Of a stretch of 64,000 bases of DNA, positions 51,427-60,200 are shown piece by piece. A model generated the notes under the pieces. The model saw only the letters and a program-made list of their open reading frames with translations. It made no database searches and had not been told where the DNA came from. A program made the translations under genes and the position numbers. Numbering within the stretch: the first letter of the stretch is position 1; every line of letters begins with the position of its first letter. This stretch comes from Nitrospira sp. (lineage in GTDB: Bacteria; Nitrospirota; Nitrospiria; Nitrospirales; Nitrospiraceae), in NCBI GenBank assembly GCA_029194675.1, contig JARFXP010000006.1:62001-126000 (forward strand). The letters are read 5' to 3'.

Positions 51427-51924
51427 TCAGCTGTCGGCAGGAGTTCGTCCTTCCCGTTCTTCGAGGAGTGCTTCCAGCTCGGCGACCACTTCGAGGTCGC
51501 GAGGCCTTCCGGCTGCGCGCTTCACTTCGATCAAGCGCTTGAGCCCGAGACATCGACAAGTTGCGCCAAACACGGTGATGGTGATCGTATGCGGAATCAA
51601 ATCCTCGTAGCGACCTCCTTCGGGAATCTCGCCGAAAAGGTCAAGAGCGCCAAGTTCGGTCGTGAGTGTGAAATTCAGGCCGCGTTGAATTGTCGCAGCA
51701 TCCAACTGAAAGGGTAGCCCTGGCGGGGCTCCTCGAAGGTAAGGTTTGTAAGGAACGAGACAGGCTGCCAGGCTGGCCATGTTCTTGGGCGTGCGGCCAT
51801 AGACGATATCGAGATCTTCAGTCAGCCGCGCTGATCCGTGCGTGGTCGCGGCCGCTCCTCCGATAATGATGAAGTCGATGTTGTGCTTGACGAGGAGTCG
51901 AATGAGCGTGGCGAAATCCGTCAT
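51427..51924 (-). CDS. Nucleotidyltransferase-like protein (AbiEii/MNT type)
   Basis: This 165-residue protein has an N-terminal nucleotidyltransferase core: IDFIIIGGAAATTHGSARLT and EDLDIVYGRTPKN, where GG and DxD-like Asp residues are the metal- and nucleotide-binding site. The rest is shorter than AbiEii proteins. It starts at an ATG that overlaps the stop of a 71-residue partner (ATGA). The pairing resembles a toxin-antitoxin layout, but MenT/MNT-type activity has not been shown for this group. A plain DUF6036-like protein is also possible. Confidence 0.75.
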   Translation of the reverse strand: MTDFATLIRLLVKHNIDFIIIGGAAATTHGSARLTEDLDIVYGRTPKNMASLAACLVPYKPYLRGAPPGLPFQLDAATIQRGLNFTLTTELGALDLFGEIPEGGRYEDLIPHTITITVFGATCRCLGLKRLIEVKRAAGRPRDLEVVAELEALLEEREGRTPADS

Positions 51925-52136
51925 GAGGCACTGCGCGAGCGGGCTTTCCGCAGCTCGGTCGCCAGCCGTTGGAGCTCGCACAACTTCAGGAATCGTTGCT
52001 CGACCGTGAGCTTCAAGTTTTCTCGAAGCAATGAACGATCGATATCGCGTTTATACGCTTCGATCACCGGATCCGGCTGAAGCGCTCTCGCGCTTTTCTG
52101 TTCGGTCGTTCTATTAGATTTTTCTGGCATGCCCAT
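51921..52136 (-). CDS. Small partner of nucleotidyltransferase-like gene (71 aa)
   Basis: This 71-residue protein is charged and helical: PVIEAYKRDIDRSLLRENLK, VEQRFLKLCELQRLATELRK. It resembles short ORFs that precede nucleotidyltransferase genes in many genomes and start with a disordered basic N-terminus. The stop overlaps the next start by 4 bases. It may be the antitoxin or substrate-binding partner. No known family name was recognised. Confidence 0.7.
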   Translation of the reverse strand: MGMPEKSNRTTEQKSARALQPDPVIEAYKRDIDRSLLRENLKLTVEQRFLKLCELQRLATELRKARSRSAS

Positions 52137-52208
52137 CTTGTTAGATAAAGTCTAGCACTTCCATTCGCGTGGCTTCAACGCAGGCGCCGCTCCCAATCTC
52201 TCATCCCC

Positions 52209-52772
52209 TCACCCACTATTTGGCGGAGACTCGGGATGTCGGCCCATGGAATGAAACTTCACAGCACGGTCGGCCAGTGTGACATGGTAGCCGCTGACCT
52301 GGTCTTGGCTGATCGTGAGGAGTCCAACCCTTCGTGGCAGCTTGAACCGTTTCGGGCCCGCTGAGCCTGGATTGAACAACAGCATGTCCCCGAGCCATTC
52401 ATTCTTCGGCTGATGGGTGTGGCCGAAGATGCAGATGTCCGGTCGAGTACGATCCATAAAAGCCCGTCCTTCCTTCGTTAATTTTCCCCCTTCATACAGA
52501 ATATGGCGAATGGCAATTCTAAAACCAGCCAACTCAATCATTATTTCTGGTGGGAAGCCGCTCTCTTCGTATTCATCGACATTGCCTGAAACCGCCGTCA
52601 CAGGAGCAATAGCCTCAAGCTGTTCGATGACGGATTGCTTGCCGATGTCGCCGGCATGGAGGATGTGATCAACGCCGTTGAAATGTCTCACGATCGCCGG
52701 ATCGAACAGGCCGTGGGTATCGGCGATGACGCCGATGTGCTTTTCATCTTTTCGTCTAGCAGTGGGTGCCAA
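52209..52772 (-). CDS. YfcE/MJ0936-type metallophosphoesterase
   Basis: This 187-residue protein has the full calcineurin-like set: IGVIADTHGLFDP, HILHAGDIG, VSGNVDEYE, and IFGHTHQPKNEWLG. The final strand region is NPGSAGPKRFKLPRR. Such enzymes hydrolyse phosphodiesters with two metal ions. The start is TTG at 52772 since no ATG precedes the first motif; the first 12 residues may not be translated. Substrate is unknown. Confidence 0.9.
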   Translation of the reverse strand: MAPTARRKDEKHIGVIADTHGLFDPAIVRHFNGVDHILHAGDIGKQSVIEQLEAIAPVTAVSGNVDEYEESGFPPEIMIELAGFRIAIRHILYEGGKLTKEGRAFMDRTRPDICIFGHTHQPKNEWLGDMLLFNPGSAGPKRFKLPRRVGLLTISQDQVSGYHVTLADRAVKFHSMGRHPESPPNSG

Positions 52773-52968
52773 TTCTGGAACTCCTATAGTTCAGAAGGTA
52801 CCAGTCCCCAAACGCCCACCTCGACCGGAGAGCATGAATCGCTTTCTTATACGTATCTACCGCGCCTTCCGGTACAGGCAACTTAGCCACCTTCCTACTC
52901 CGGCTTCTTCATGCTCTCACCAGAACAGAACAATGGAAGTATAGCTACAATACTAGCCAACTTTTCTC

Positions 52969-52996
52969 TTGCTCTATTGGCAAATGAGATTATACT
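52969..52996 (+). promoter_or_regulatory. Sigma-70 promoter of lipoprotein gene at 53112
   Basis: TTGCTC (52969-52974) and TATACT (52991-52996) are 16 bp apart. The spacer contains TTGGCAAAT, which recurs in the palindrome at 53024-53040, about 20 bp downstream of the start site. Spacing and position suit regulated transcription of the next gene. Confidence 0.45.
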
Positions 52997-53023
52997 GCGC
53001 CGAACGAAGTGCGATCCTGATTA

Positions 53024-53040
53024 CTTGGCAAATTGCCAAG
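53024..53040. promoter_or_regulatory. Perfect palindrome CTTGGCAA-A-TTGCCAAG
   Basis: Each 8-bp arm pairs perfectly around one base. It lies just downstream of the predicted promoter at 52969-52996. The half-site TTGGCAAA also occurs in the promoter spacer. A repressor binding both is plausible; no regulator gene is adjacent. Confidence 0.45.
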
Positions 53041-53111
53041 GACGTTGAACGTGGACAGTCCGTCGATCCAATAGTCCAGGCCGCACTTGGAATGATGTAT
53101 TTTTCGAGATA

Positions 53112-53543
53112 TTGAACCTATCGGAGCAATCGTTGTTGAGGCCTCGTAAATCCCTCATTCCCCTTCTGCTGGTCTGCCTTCTGTCATCAAGCTGCTCCGT
53201 CATTATGGCCGCGAGCCGTTCTAGCTACAGAGGTGATGTCAACGTCATCCAACTCGGTGTTCAACGATCCGTGGTAATCGCTGAGCTCGGCCAACCTGAC
53301 AACTTTACAACGCTCGAGAACGGCGGATACGATGACCGGTATGTGTTGGATCCTGACGCTCACAGAGGCGTGACCAAATTTTTCACCGCGCTATTCTACG
53401 CAGCTGGGGACTTCTTCACCCTCTTCCTTACTGAGCTTCTCTTCACCCCGGCTGAGATCGCCATGAAAGACAGGATCGTCGTTTACCACCTCACATACGG
53501 TCCGGATCAAAAACTGATGACGCTTGAGAAGCTCAAGCCCTGA
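53112..53543 (+). CDS. Putative lipoprotein (143 aa)
   Basis: The start is uncertain: TTG at 53112, or TTG at 53133/53136, which would give a more usual signal. The signal (LIPLLLVCLLSSSC) ends at a lipobox Cys. The mature part has VIQLGVQRSVVIAELGQPDN and YDDRYVLDPDAHRGVTKFFT, like SmpA/OmlA-type or DUF-type small lipoproteins that begin with 'the-G-x-x-R-x-x-V-x-x-x-L-G-x-P'. It contains one membrane-like segment (ALFYAAGDFFTLFLTELL). Function is unknown. Confidence 0.75.
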   Translation: MNLSEQSLLRPRKSLIPLLLVCLLSSSCSVIMAASRSSYRGDVNVIQLGVQRSVVIAELGQPDNFTTLENGGYDDRYVLDPDAHRGVTKFFTALFYAAGDFFTLFLTELLFTPAEIAMKDRIVVYHLTYGPDQKLMTLEKLKP

Positions 53544-53590
53544 ATCCTCCTGTTCCTTGCAGAAGTTTGCAATGGGCTGAATATTCCCTT

Positions 53591-54709
53591 TCATTTCTCG
53601 CGTACGGTCTTCCATTCAAACGAGAACGGTACCGCCTCTCTCCGAGGCAGTGAGGCCAGTTCTGTCCTCAACCGCTCGGCGCGTGCTGCGCTCATCGGAT
53701 GGGTGGAAAGCCACTCGACCCGTGCCTCATCTTTCTCCGCCAACCGTTGGAAGAAGGTGATCATGCCGGACGGATCGATTTTAGCCCGGTAAAGGAGCTG
53801 AAGGCCGGTCAGGTCCGCCTCCGTTTCCTGGGCCCGGCCGAACTTCAACGTCATCAATTCAACACCGAGCTGCTTCATGACTCCACTTAGCCCGTGCTGG
53901 TTTCCCAGCACGATCGACACGACGGCCACAAAGCCCAACTGCTTGACGATACGTTCGAGTCCGTGCCGCTGCAGCACATGGTTCAGCTCATGGGCTAATA
54001 CGCCCGCCACTTCTTCCGGGCTTTCCGCTTTTTTCATCAATCCTGTGAACACGACGATATACCCACCGGGGAGGGCAAAGGCATTCACCACGTCGCTCTT
54101 CACGACGGTGATCTCGAATCGGTAAGGGTTCTCCGGAATCTGGTCGGTCAGACGATGGGTCATCTCGGTGACAGCGGCCACGACGGGGCCTTCTTTCATA
54201 ACCTCTTGACGAGCAAGAAAGTCATGATAGGCAGACTCGCCCAGCTTCCGCTCCCACTCGATCGGGATTCGATCGACGGCAAGTTCTACCAGCAGGTCGC
54301 TCCCAAACCAAAGTCCCAGCACCGAGGCCAGGAGCGCCCCTCCAACGATAGTCCACATGATCCGGCGCCGTTGCCGCACCTGACGAACCTGTTCCGCCGC
54401 TTGTTCAAGCGGTATCGTCAAGTGATCAGGCGCCGCTTGCCGGAAGACACGAATCACGTCGGGGTTTTTGAGATACAGCGTCCGCTGTCCTGTCGGCCCC
54501 CTCCATGTCGCGACGAGCTGGTCATGATCCAATCCACCTGCTGAAACGGTCAGTTCTGCAAATGGCACGGATTCCGAACGGCGCTCGCCTGCATCACGAT
54601 CCGAGAGAAAAGTCATCGTGAGGCCATGTCCTTCGACATGGACAAGACAGGGCATACCAGTGGCAGGGAATTCATCACCAAAACAGAGCGCGTTGGGCTG
54701 GAAGGACAT
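53591..54709 (-). CDS. M48-family metallopeptidase
   Basis: This 372-residue protein starts at the ATG at 54709 (a TTG lies four codons earlier). An N-terminal cytoplasmic part (about 120 residues) is followed by one membrane helix (IMWTIVGGALLASVLGLWFG) and a peptidase domain with HELNH (VLAHELNHVLQRHGLERIV) and, 60 residues on, the third zinc ligand in QETEADLTGLQLL. M48 proteins such as BepA and LoiP act in the periplasm as quality-control proteases. The N-terminal part is unusual. Confidence 0.9.
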   Translation of the reverse strand: MSFQPNALCFGDEFPATGMPCLVHVEGHGLTMTFLSDRDAGERRSESVPFAELTVSAGGLDHDQLVATWRGPTGQRTLYLKNPDVIRVFRQAAPDHLTIPLEQAAEQVRQVRQRRRIMWTIVGGALLASVLGLWFGSDLLVELAVDRIPIEWERKLGESAYHDFLARQEVMKEGPVVAAVTEMTHRLTDQIPENPYRFEITVVKSDVVNAFALPGGYIVVFTGLMKKAESPEEVAGVLAHELNHVLQRHGLERIVKQLGFVAVVSIVLGNQHGLSGVMKQLGVELMTLKFGRAQETEADLTGLQLLYRAKIDPSGMITFFQRLAEKDEARVEWLSTHPMSAARAERLRTELASLPRREAVPFSFEWKTVREK

Positions 54710-54802
54710 GGGATGCGTCAAACGTCGCTCGTCATTCGAAGAACGAAGATAATTTTGTCGTATCCATTCATCACATGTGATGGTTGACGACTGAGGTCCT
54801 TA

Positions 54803-55486
54803 TCACTCGGTGACAGGAATGAACTGCCGTACCCACGCGCCGAAGCCGCCCGGATTGCGGCTCTGAATGAACACAAGACCCGGTCCACGGAACCGGCAGA
54901 CAAAACCCTCGCCCGACGTGAAGCTGGCGACCCATCCCGAAGTGGCCTTTTCGATGTTGTACGAGGTAGTGGTGGACCAAGCCACTAGATGGCTATTGTC
55001 CACGATATATTCCTGCCCCGGTTTCAACTCGATCTTGTGAACGGCGCCGAAGCTGTTCAGGAGGAGCATTCCCTTCCCGCTCATTTTGAGGATGAAGAAT
55101 CCCTCTCCGCCCAACAGTCCGCGGCTCATACTCTGCATCTGACTATCGATCATAACCCCATCGGCACCCGCCAGAAATCCATCCTTCTGCACCATATACT
55201 CGCTGACACCATCGAGCTCGAGAACGACGATTTCGCCCGGCACTGTCGGCGCAAGCAACACCTCCCCGGCACCCCGACTGGCACGCAACGTCTGGAAGAA
55301 AAACTTCTCTCCTGTCAGAAACTTTCGTGAGAGCGCTCCGAGAAACCCTCCCTCCATTTTGCTTTCAATGTCGATGGTCGGTGAGCAGGCGACCATCGCA
55401 CCTGACTCAGCCTTGATATGCTCTCCCTCTGCTAACTCAACACGCACCATCGGAAACGCACCGGGATACAAGATCTCGCTTTTCAT
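54803..55486 (-). CDS. TIGR00266/AIM24-like protein
   Basis: This 227-residue protein is mostly beta strands with repeated patterns: MVRVELAEGEHIKAESGAMV, KSKMEGGFLGALSRKFLTGE-like segments, and YIVDNSHLVAWSTTTSYNIE. It matches the TIGR00266 (AIM24) family, a trefoil-like beta protein. Yeast AIM24 affects mitochondrial contact sites; bacterial function is unknown. ATG follows AGGAGAAG. It stands between the palindromic element and the M48 gene. Confidence 0.9.
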   Translation of the reverse strand: MKSEILYPGAFPMVRVELAEGEHIKAESGAMVACSPTIDIESKMEGGFLGALSRKFLTGEKFFFQTLRASRGAGEVLLAPTVPGEIVVLELDGVSEYMVQKDGFLAGADGVMIDSQMQSMSRGLLGGEGFFILKMSGKGMLLLNSFGAVHKIELKPGQEYIVDNSHLVAWSTTTSYNIEKATSGWVASFTSGEGFVCRFRGPGLVFIQSRNPGGFGAWVRQFIPVTE

Positions 55487-55528
55487 CCTGCTTCTCCTTT
55501 ATTCTTTTCACATTATCCATCCACGAAT

Positions 55529-55636
55529 GGAGCAGATCGATGTCTCGTTGCGCGCATGCACCGAGCACCTCCCGCTATCTAGGTCTACAATCATTCCTGC
55601 GTGCGCGGTGCGCGAGCAGAAGACACGACCTGCTCC
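55529..55636 (-). repeat. 3'-end palindromic element, copy 3
   Basis: Arms GGAGCAGATCGATGTCT (55529-55545) and AGACACGACCTGCTCC (55621-55636) pair with one mismatch and one gap. The core TGCGCGCATGCACCGAGCAC and GGTGCGCGAGCAGAAG matches copy 1 in the same strand orientation. It begins 6 bp after the stop of the minus-strand amidohydrolase gene. The arms differ fully from those of the other two elements. Confidence 0.75.
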
Positions 55637-55642
55637 GTCCGC

Positions 55643-57127
55643 TCATCCCGCCACCCATCCATACACTCTTCGGCTTGGCTCAGGCCCCTCTTCCAGATAG
55701 CTCATTCTGAGCCGACCTAGGGCGTCGGTCGGCACCTGGCGCCGTTTTGCCTCGACATCGACCCCAAACACTCTGGCCGAGTTTAACCCCAAAACCTGTT
55801 CCTTCGCCCGCCTCGTCAGAGGCTGATACTGATGATTCTCGATCAATTCCTCAGGGATCTGAAATCGCCGAAACGCCTCGATCTGCCATTGCGGTGTTCC
55901 ATACCAGATGGAATCTGTACCCCACAGTACGTGATCAGCCCCGAACGAGCGGATAATTTGTCCCAGCAGATGCGCACAGATCAACGGATGGGTCGTCACC
56001 AATTGCGCGAAGGTCGAACCCAACTCCATATAGATATTAGAAATGCCCGGCTCCACTTCTTTCATCCGGCAGAACTCGGTCGTCCACGGGATCTCGCCGG
56101 TCTTCGCAAATATCTGATCGATCGATGCCACGCCTCGGAACCCGGAGTGATACACCAAAAAGTTGAGATCTGGAAAGTCCTTGGCCGCCTTGATCAGATC
56201 CCTTGGATGGTTATAGTCCGGCACGGGCCCGAGGGGCAGCCCCTTGTGGACACATATCCGCTTCACGTTGAGCTTTCGCGCCTGTTCCAACATCGGATAG
56301 GCGATGCGCTCATCGTCCATCCGCCAGCCTCGATCGAACCCCTTCGGGCAGGAACCGGTGTAGCATTTCCACGCATCGACCTTGAGAGATTCAGCCTGCA
56401 TCGCCATGAATTCTAAATCAGCCGCACCCAGCTGTGGTGTCGCCAGACCGTGGGCCAGCATCCGTTGCGAACCGGCCAACCGATTGATCTCATCGCGAAT
56501 GTGGACCATCTCCTTCGGCGGGACAACAGCCTCTTGTGGATAGGGACCCGGTGGTGTGCTGATTAGTCCCACGGTAGTTTCACTATCGAAAAACACTTCT
56601 TTTACAAAATTCTTCCATGACAGATCATCAAGGGTGCCTCGATCTCCGGCAAGTTTCGGGTTGAGCCCCGCCTCACGAATGTGCTTTCTCAACGACAGCA
56701 AGGCCTGTTTGGAAACGGCACCCTGGCGCTTGGCTTCGGCATCTGACGGGTCATAGTGGGAACCGACGTAGTGGGTTTGCACGTCGAAGATAAAATACGG
56801 GTCCCCCTGCTGCTCGGCAAACGCTGCTGTTTCGAACAGTTCAATTTCCGCGATATTGAAAAAGCGGCCGAATATGGTATTCATGGCCAGCAGCGCCACA
56901 GCCACGCCGCCAGTGGTCTGCAAGAAGTCTCGACGTGTCAATCCACTCTGAGCTGCCGCCTTTTCCACCAACTCTCTCGTTGCTCGCTCGACGCGAGCCT
57001 GCTCGGTCGTTTGGCGAATCGGGACAAATTCCTCGTTGGATACGATCTGCGTCGGAACAGGAGTCGGAAAAGTTCCACCCCTCTTCACGGAAAGATCGCC
57101 AAAGAATAGTCTTGATGAGTGTCCCAT
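55643..57127 (-). CDS. Amidohydrolase-family protein with Tat-type signal
   Basis: This 494-residue protein starts at the ATG at 57127. After about 55 polar residues a twin-arginine segment follows: TRRDFLQTTGGVAVALLAMN. The amidohydrolase (TIM-barrel) domain has FDVQTHYVGSHYD, VDAWKCYTGSCPKG, RICVHKGLPLGP, LVYHSGFRGV and WGTDSIWYG, covering the usual metal ligands. It should act in the periplasm after folding in the cytoplasm. The unusual length of the region before RR makes export less sure. It is the gene downstream of the TPR protein (102 bp). Confidence 0.85.
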   Translation of the reverse strand: MGHSSRLFFGDLSVKRGGTFPTPVPTQIVSNEEFVPIRQTTEQARVERATRELVEKAAAQSGLTRRDFLQTTGGVAVALLAMNTIFGRFFNIAEIELFETAAFAEQQGDPYFIFDVQTHYVGSHYDPSDAEAKRQGAVSKQALLSLRKHIREAGLNPKLAGDRGTLDDLSWKNFVKEVFFDSETTVGLISTPPGPYPQEAVVPPKEMVHIRDEINRLAGSQRMLAHGLATPQLGAADLEFMAMQAESLKVDAWKCYTGSCPKGFDRGWRMDDERIAYPMLEQARKLNVKRICVHKGLPLGPVPDYNHPRDLIKAAKDFPDLNFLVYHSGFRGVASIDQIFAKTGEIPWTTEFCRMKEVEPGISNIYMELGSTFAQLVTTHPLICAHLLGQIIRSFGADHVLWGTDSIWYGTPQWQIEAFRRFQIPEELIENHQYQPLTRRAKEQVLGLNSARVFGVDVEAKRRQVPTDALGRLRMSYLEEGPEPSRRVYGWVAG

Positions 57128-57229
57128 GGCGCACCTCTTCATCGATATAAGGCTTGTTGATTGTGTGAAATACTCCAAGCGCTGTCAAGTCAGCGATGCG
57201 AGGACAAACAGGGAGTGGTGGGGAAACGC

Positions 57230-60200
57230 TTATCTGGACTTTGTTGAAGCGGCTGAAGTTTTCGCAGAGACGGCAGACATTTGAACGGCAGGAATCTCTA
57301 CCACCACATCCGACTGAAGATCGGCATCTTGATCTTTCCCGTCGTGTCCAACACTGTAGAGGACGCCCTTTTTCATGTTCACCAACATCGGCAGTCCCGT
57401 GTAGGGGTCATACAGGCTCTGTCCTGCTTTCGCGATCCGCGTGAGGAGATTTCCATCTGGTGGACCACGCCTGAGCCAGGCTTGTAGGCTGGCAAGCCGG
57501 AGGTGAGCCTCCGTATCGACCACGAATCCGTTGTACTGGTCCCATGGAGCAAGCGGTTCAAGACCGACGATATTCTCGATCGGATTAGTGAAATAGTCCA
57601 TAAGGCCGGATGCCGGAAAGTGCATATAGGTTTTCCACTTCGGCAATGAACCATATCGTCCTTCGCCGGCGGCTTTGTACGACGCGTCGTAATATTCTGC
57701 ATAGGCGTTGAGCCGACGTTGCACCGGCAAGGGGAGAGCCGATGCCACCATGATGTACACTGGCTGCTCTTTGGCCTTCGCTGCCTTCAGCTGGGTGTCG
57801 TAGGTCTTCGAGCCAGAGACCAACTCGCTTTGCATGGACCAGCGCAGCGAGAGTTCCGTTTGATCAAGCGGCCGAAGAAACTTCGTGATGCGCCCCAGGT
57901 ATTTTCCATCAAAGTCAGCGCGTACGAGTAAACCTGAGGCGATTGCAATGTCGTCATTGATCGCCTGCAGAGCCACCATTTTCATGGGAAGGGTCCTGGC
58001 CTGACCAAGGACGATCCGCCACGCTTCCATGTCCGTTTCAAGTCGGTCGGCGCCGAAATCGGCACCTTGTAGGAATCCATCCGCCACATAAAGTTGGTGG
58101 GCGAAGACCATCGCGGTACAGGGTGGATCGGCAGGTTGACCATAGCCCCAGTCTTCAAAGGGAAGTTTTTGCCATTGGCCATACCGATTGAGCGACGCCT
58201 GGTGCTGGTTGCCCCATCCCTTGATGGTTTCCTGATGGGACTTGAACTCACCGACAGGATCTGAACTGCGAACCCAGCCACGCATGACATTGGTTGATGC
58301 ATTCGATCCTTCGATTGTCCTCGATCCGAAACCACCAAAACAGGCCAACGCCGAATGGCCCTCCTTGATATCCGGCTTGCGATCATACCCTGCCTGTATC
58401 GGATCGTGACCGACCGGCGCGTCAATCCCAAGGAGAAGAAAGTAGCCGTTTTTCTTGAAATCCGACAGAGTGTGTTGAGGAGTGGTCGTGAGGCGCTGAA
58501 ATGCCGGAGATGGTGACTCTTCCATAATGATCCAGGTCAGTCCGACGGCACCGATTCCTAACGCGATGAGCACGCCGGAGAGCATCACCAGACTCACACA
58601 TGTCACCACAATAGCCCGCGTGGTCGAGAAGCAGGAACCGACAAATCCCGCGATCGCAATGCGGGCTCGACTCAGCGTCGTACTGGATTTTCGGCCGGGC
58701 TTTGATTCTGCGACAGACTCTCGTGCCTCAGCCGACCTGACCTTTCGGGACGACTCAAAGAGCACATCGACTGCAGCGGCAGCCACTGACGTAGACCGGG
58801 TGACTTCCTGCAGCTCTGAAATCGACGGGGGCACCTGGGCAATAGGCGTGGCTTGAGATGGCTCGATAAACCGAATCGATTCTCCAGCTTTGACCCATTC
58901 CTCTTGTGCGGACACTGGCTCAGGAACCGGTGTAGGAATGGGGGTTCGCGCCTCAACAAACGTCATTGCCTGCGGTTGTCGTTCCTGGACCTGTACCTCG
59001 GTCGGCTCTTCAATGAGGTGAGGAACAGTCGCCATTTCAGACGGCGGTTCCAAGATGTTGTGTTGCCTGAGTAGCGGGATGGAAGATAGAATCTCGCTGG
59101 TTTCCCCGCTCAACGTCTCGCAGGTCGGTTGTAATGGGGTAGCGGGATGTTCTGCCGTAGACTCCTGAACGGGGTTCTGAGCGGCAATTATCGTACGATC
59201 ATCCTCCGTCCTCAAGACGGGGTCAGCACTCTGAGACGTAACCTCTGCGGGAGGCACTCCATCGTCTGCGACCGGTCCATTCGCAAAAACCGGCGACATG
59301 ATCGTTGCGAGAGAGGCTTCCGAAGGCGGCGATGCATACATCGTAAGACCGCTCACCACCGGAAGCTGCTGTTCCAGTCCTGCCAAGGCAGGGGCGCTTT
59401 CTCTCGTGGAAGCGGTTTGTCCCGAATCAGCAGCCGGTATCTCAGGCTCAGTCGAGACCGATGTCTCTCGAGCCGGAATAATCGAGAACGCTCCCGTTTC
59501 TGCGACAGGGCTAGGTGGAGAGATCGGTGATTGCGCTTGATCTTCACTTATTCTCGTTATCAAGTCCGTACCAGCTTCACCAGCTGATTGAGCTATCGTT
59601 GACTCCGTGCCCTCGGCATCCGGCTCATTTGTTTGCGCCGGGAGAATCGAGATGACCGACTCCTGAACTTGATCCCATGGCATCGGCGCAATTTGAAATC
59701 CAGATGGGGTTTGGTCTCTAAGCGACGCTGATTCTTCACGCTCCGGAATTTCTACCGGTTGATTTTCTAACCCTTGTTCCTGGGGAAGGGACGCGACTGC
59801 GGGAAGTGCTTCCTCGACGTTCGTTTGTGTTATTTCAGACGGGGAGACATTGGTTGAATGATCACTTCCGAATTTCCATGCACTATTAAACACTGATTCC
59901 CATGAGAAGCCGGGTTGCTTCCATGGTTCTGAAATCTCATTGACTGAAACCGACTCGGGATTCGATGGAGCACGGGTGTCTAGAGGGGCTTCAGTAACCA
60001 CCTCCTTTGAATTAGGGTCGACAGGCTGATGGGCGGCAGGTTGGCGATCCTCGGCCTCTATTGGTCCAGCGGTCGACGGTTCCGTGTTCGAGTAGGAGGG
60101 TGCTGATAGCTTTTCCATCCGGGATGAGAGTGTGACGCCGGCAGCCTCGATGGACTGTACTGTGGATTGAAGCGAAGGTACCGAAGCATTGGCAGGCTCC

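Larger units (their letters stand above)
52773..53111. other. Intergenic region with promoter and palindrome
   Basis: This 339-bp region lies between the phosphoesterase and a lipoprotein gene. It contains a sigma-70 promoter at 52969-52996 and a palindrome at 53024-53040. A short plus-strand frame begins MNRFLIRIYRAFRYRQL at 52834 behind GAGAG; it has no family match and I do not call it. Confidence 0.5.

Noticed and set aside
32133..55636. Interpretation of the three 3'-end elements as integron attC sites
   Set aside because: Position and palindromy fit, but the RYYYAAC and GTTRRRY ends were not found and no integrase gene is in the window; kept as an open family instead.
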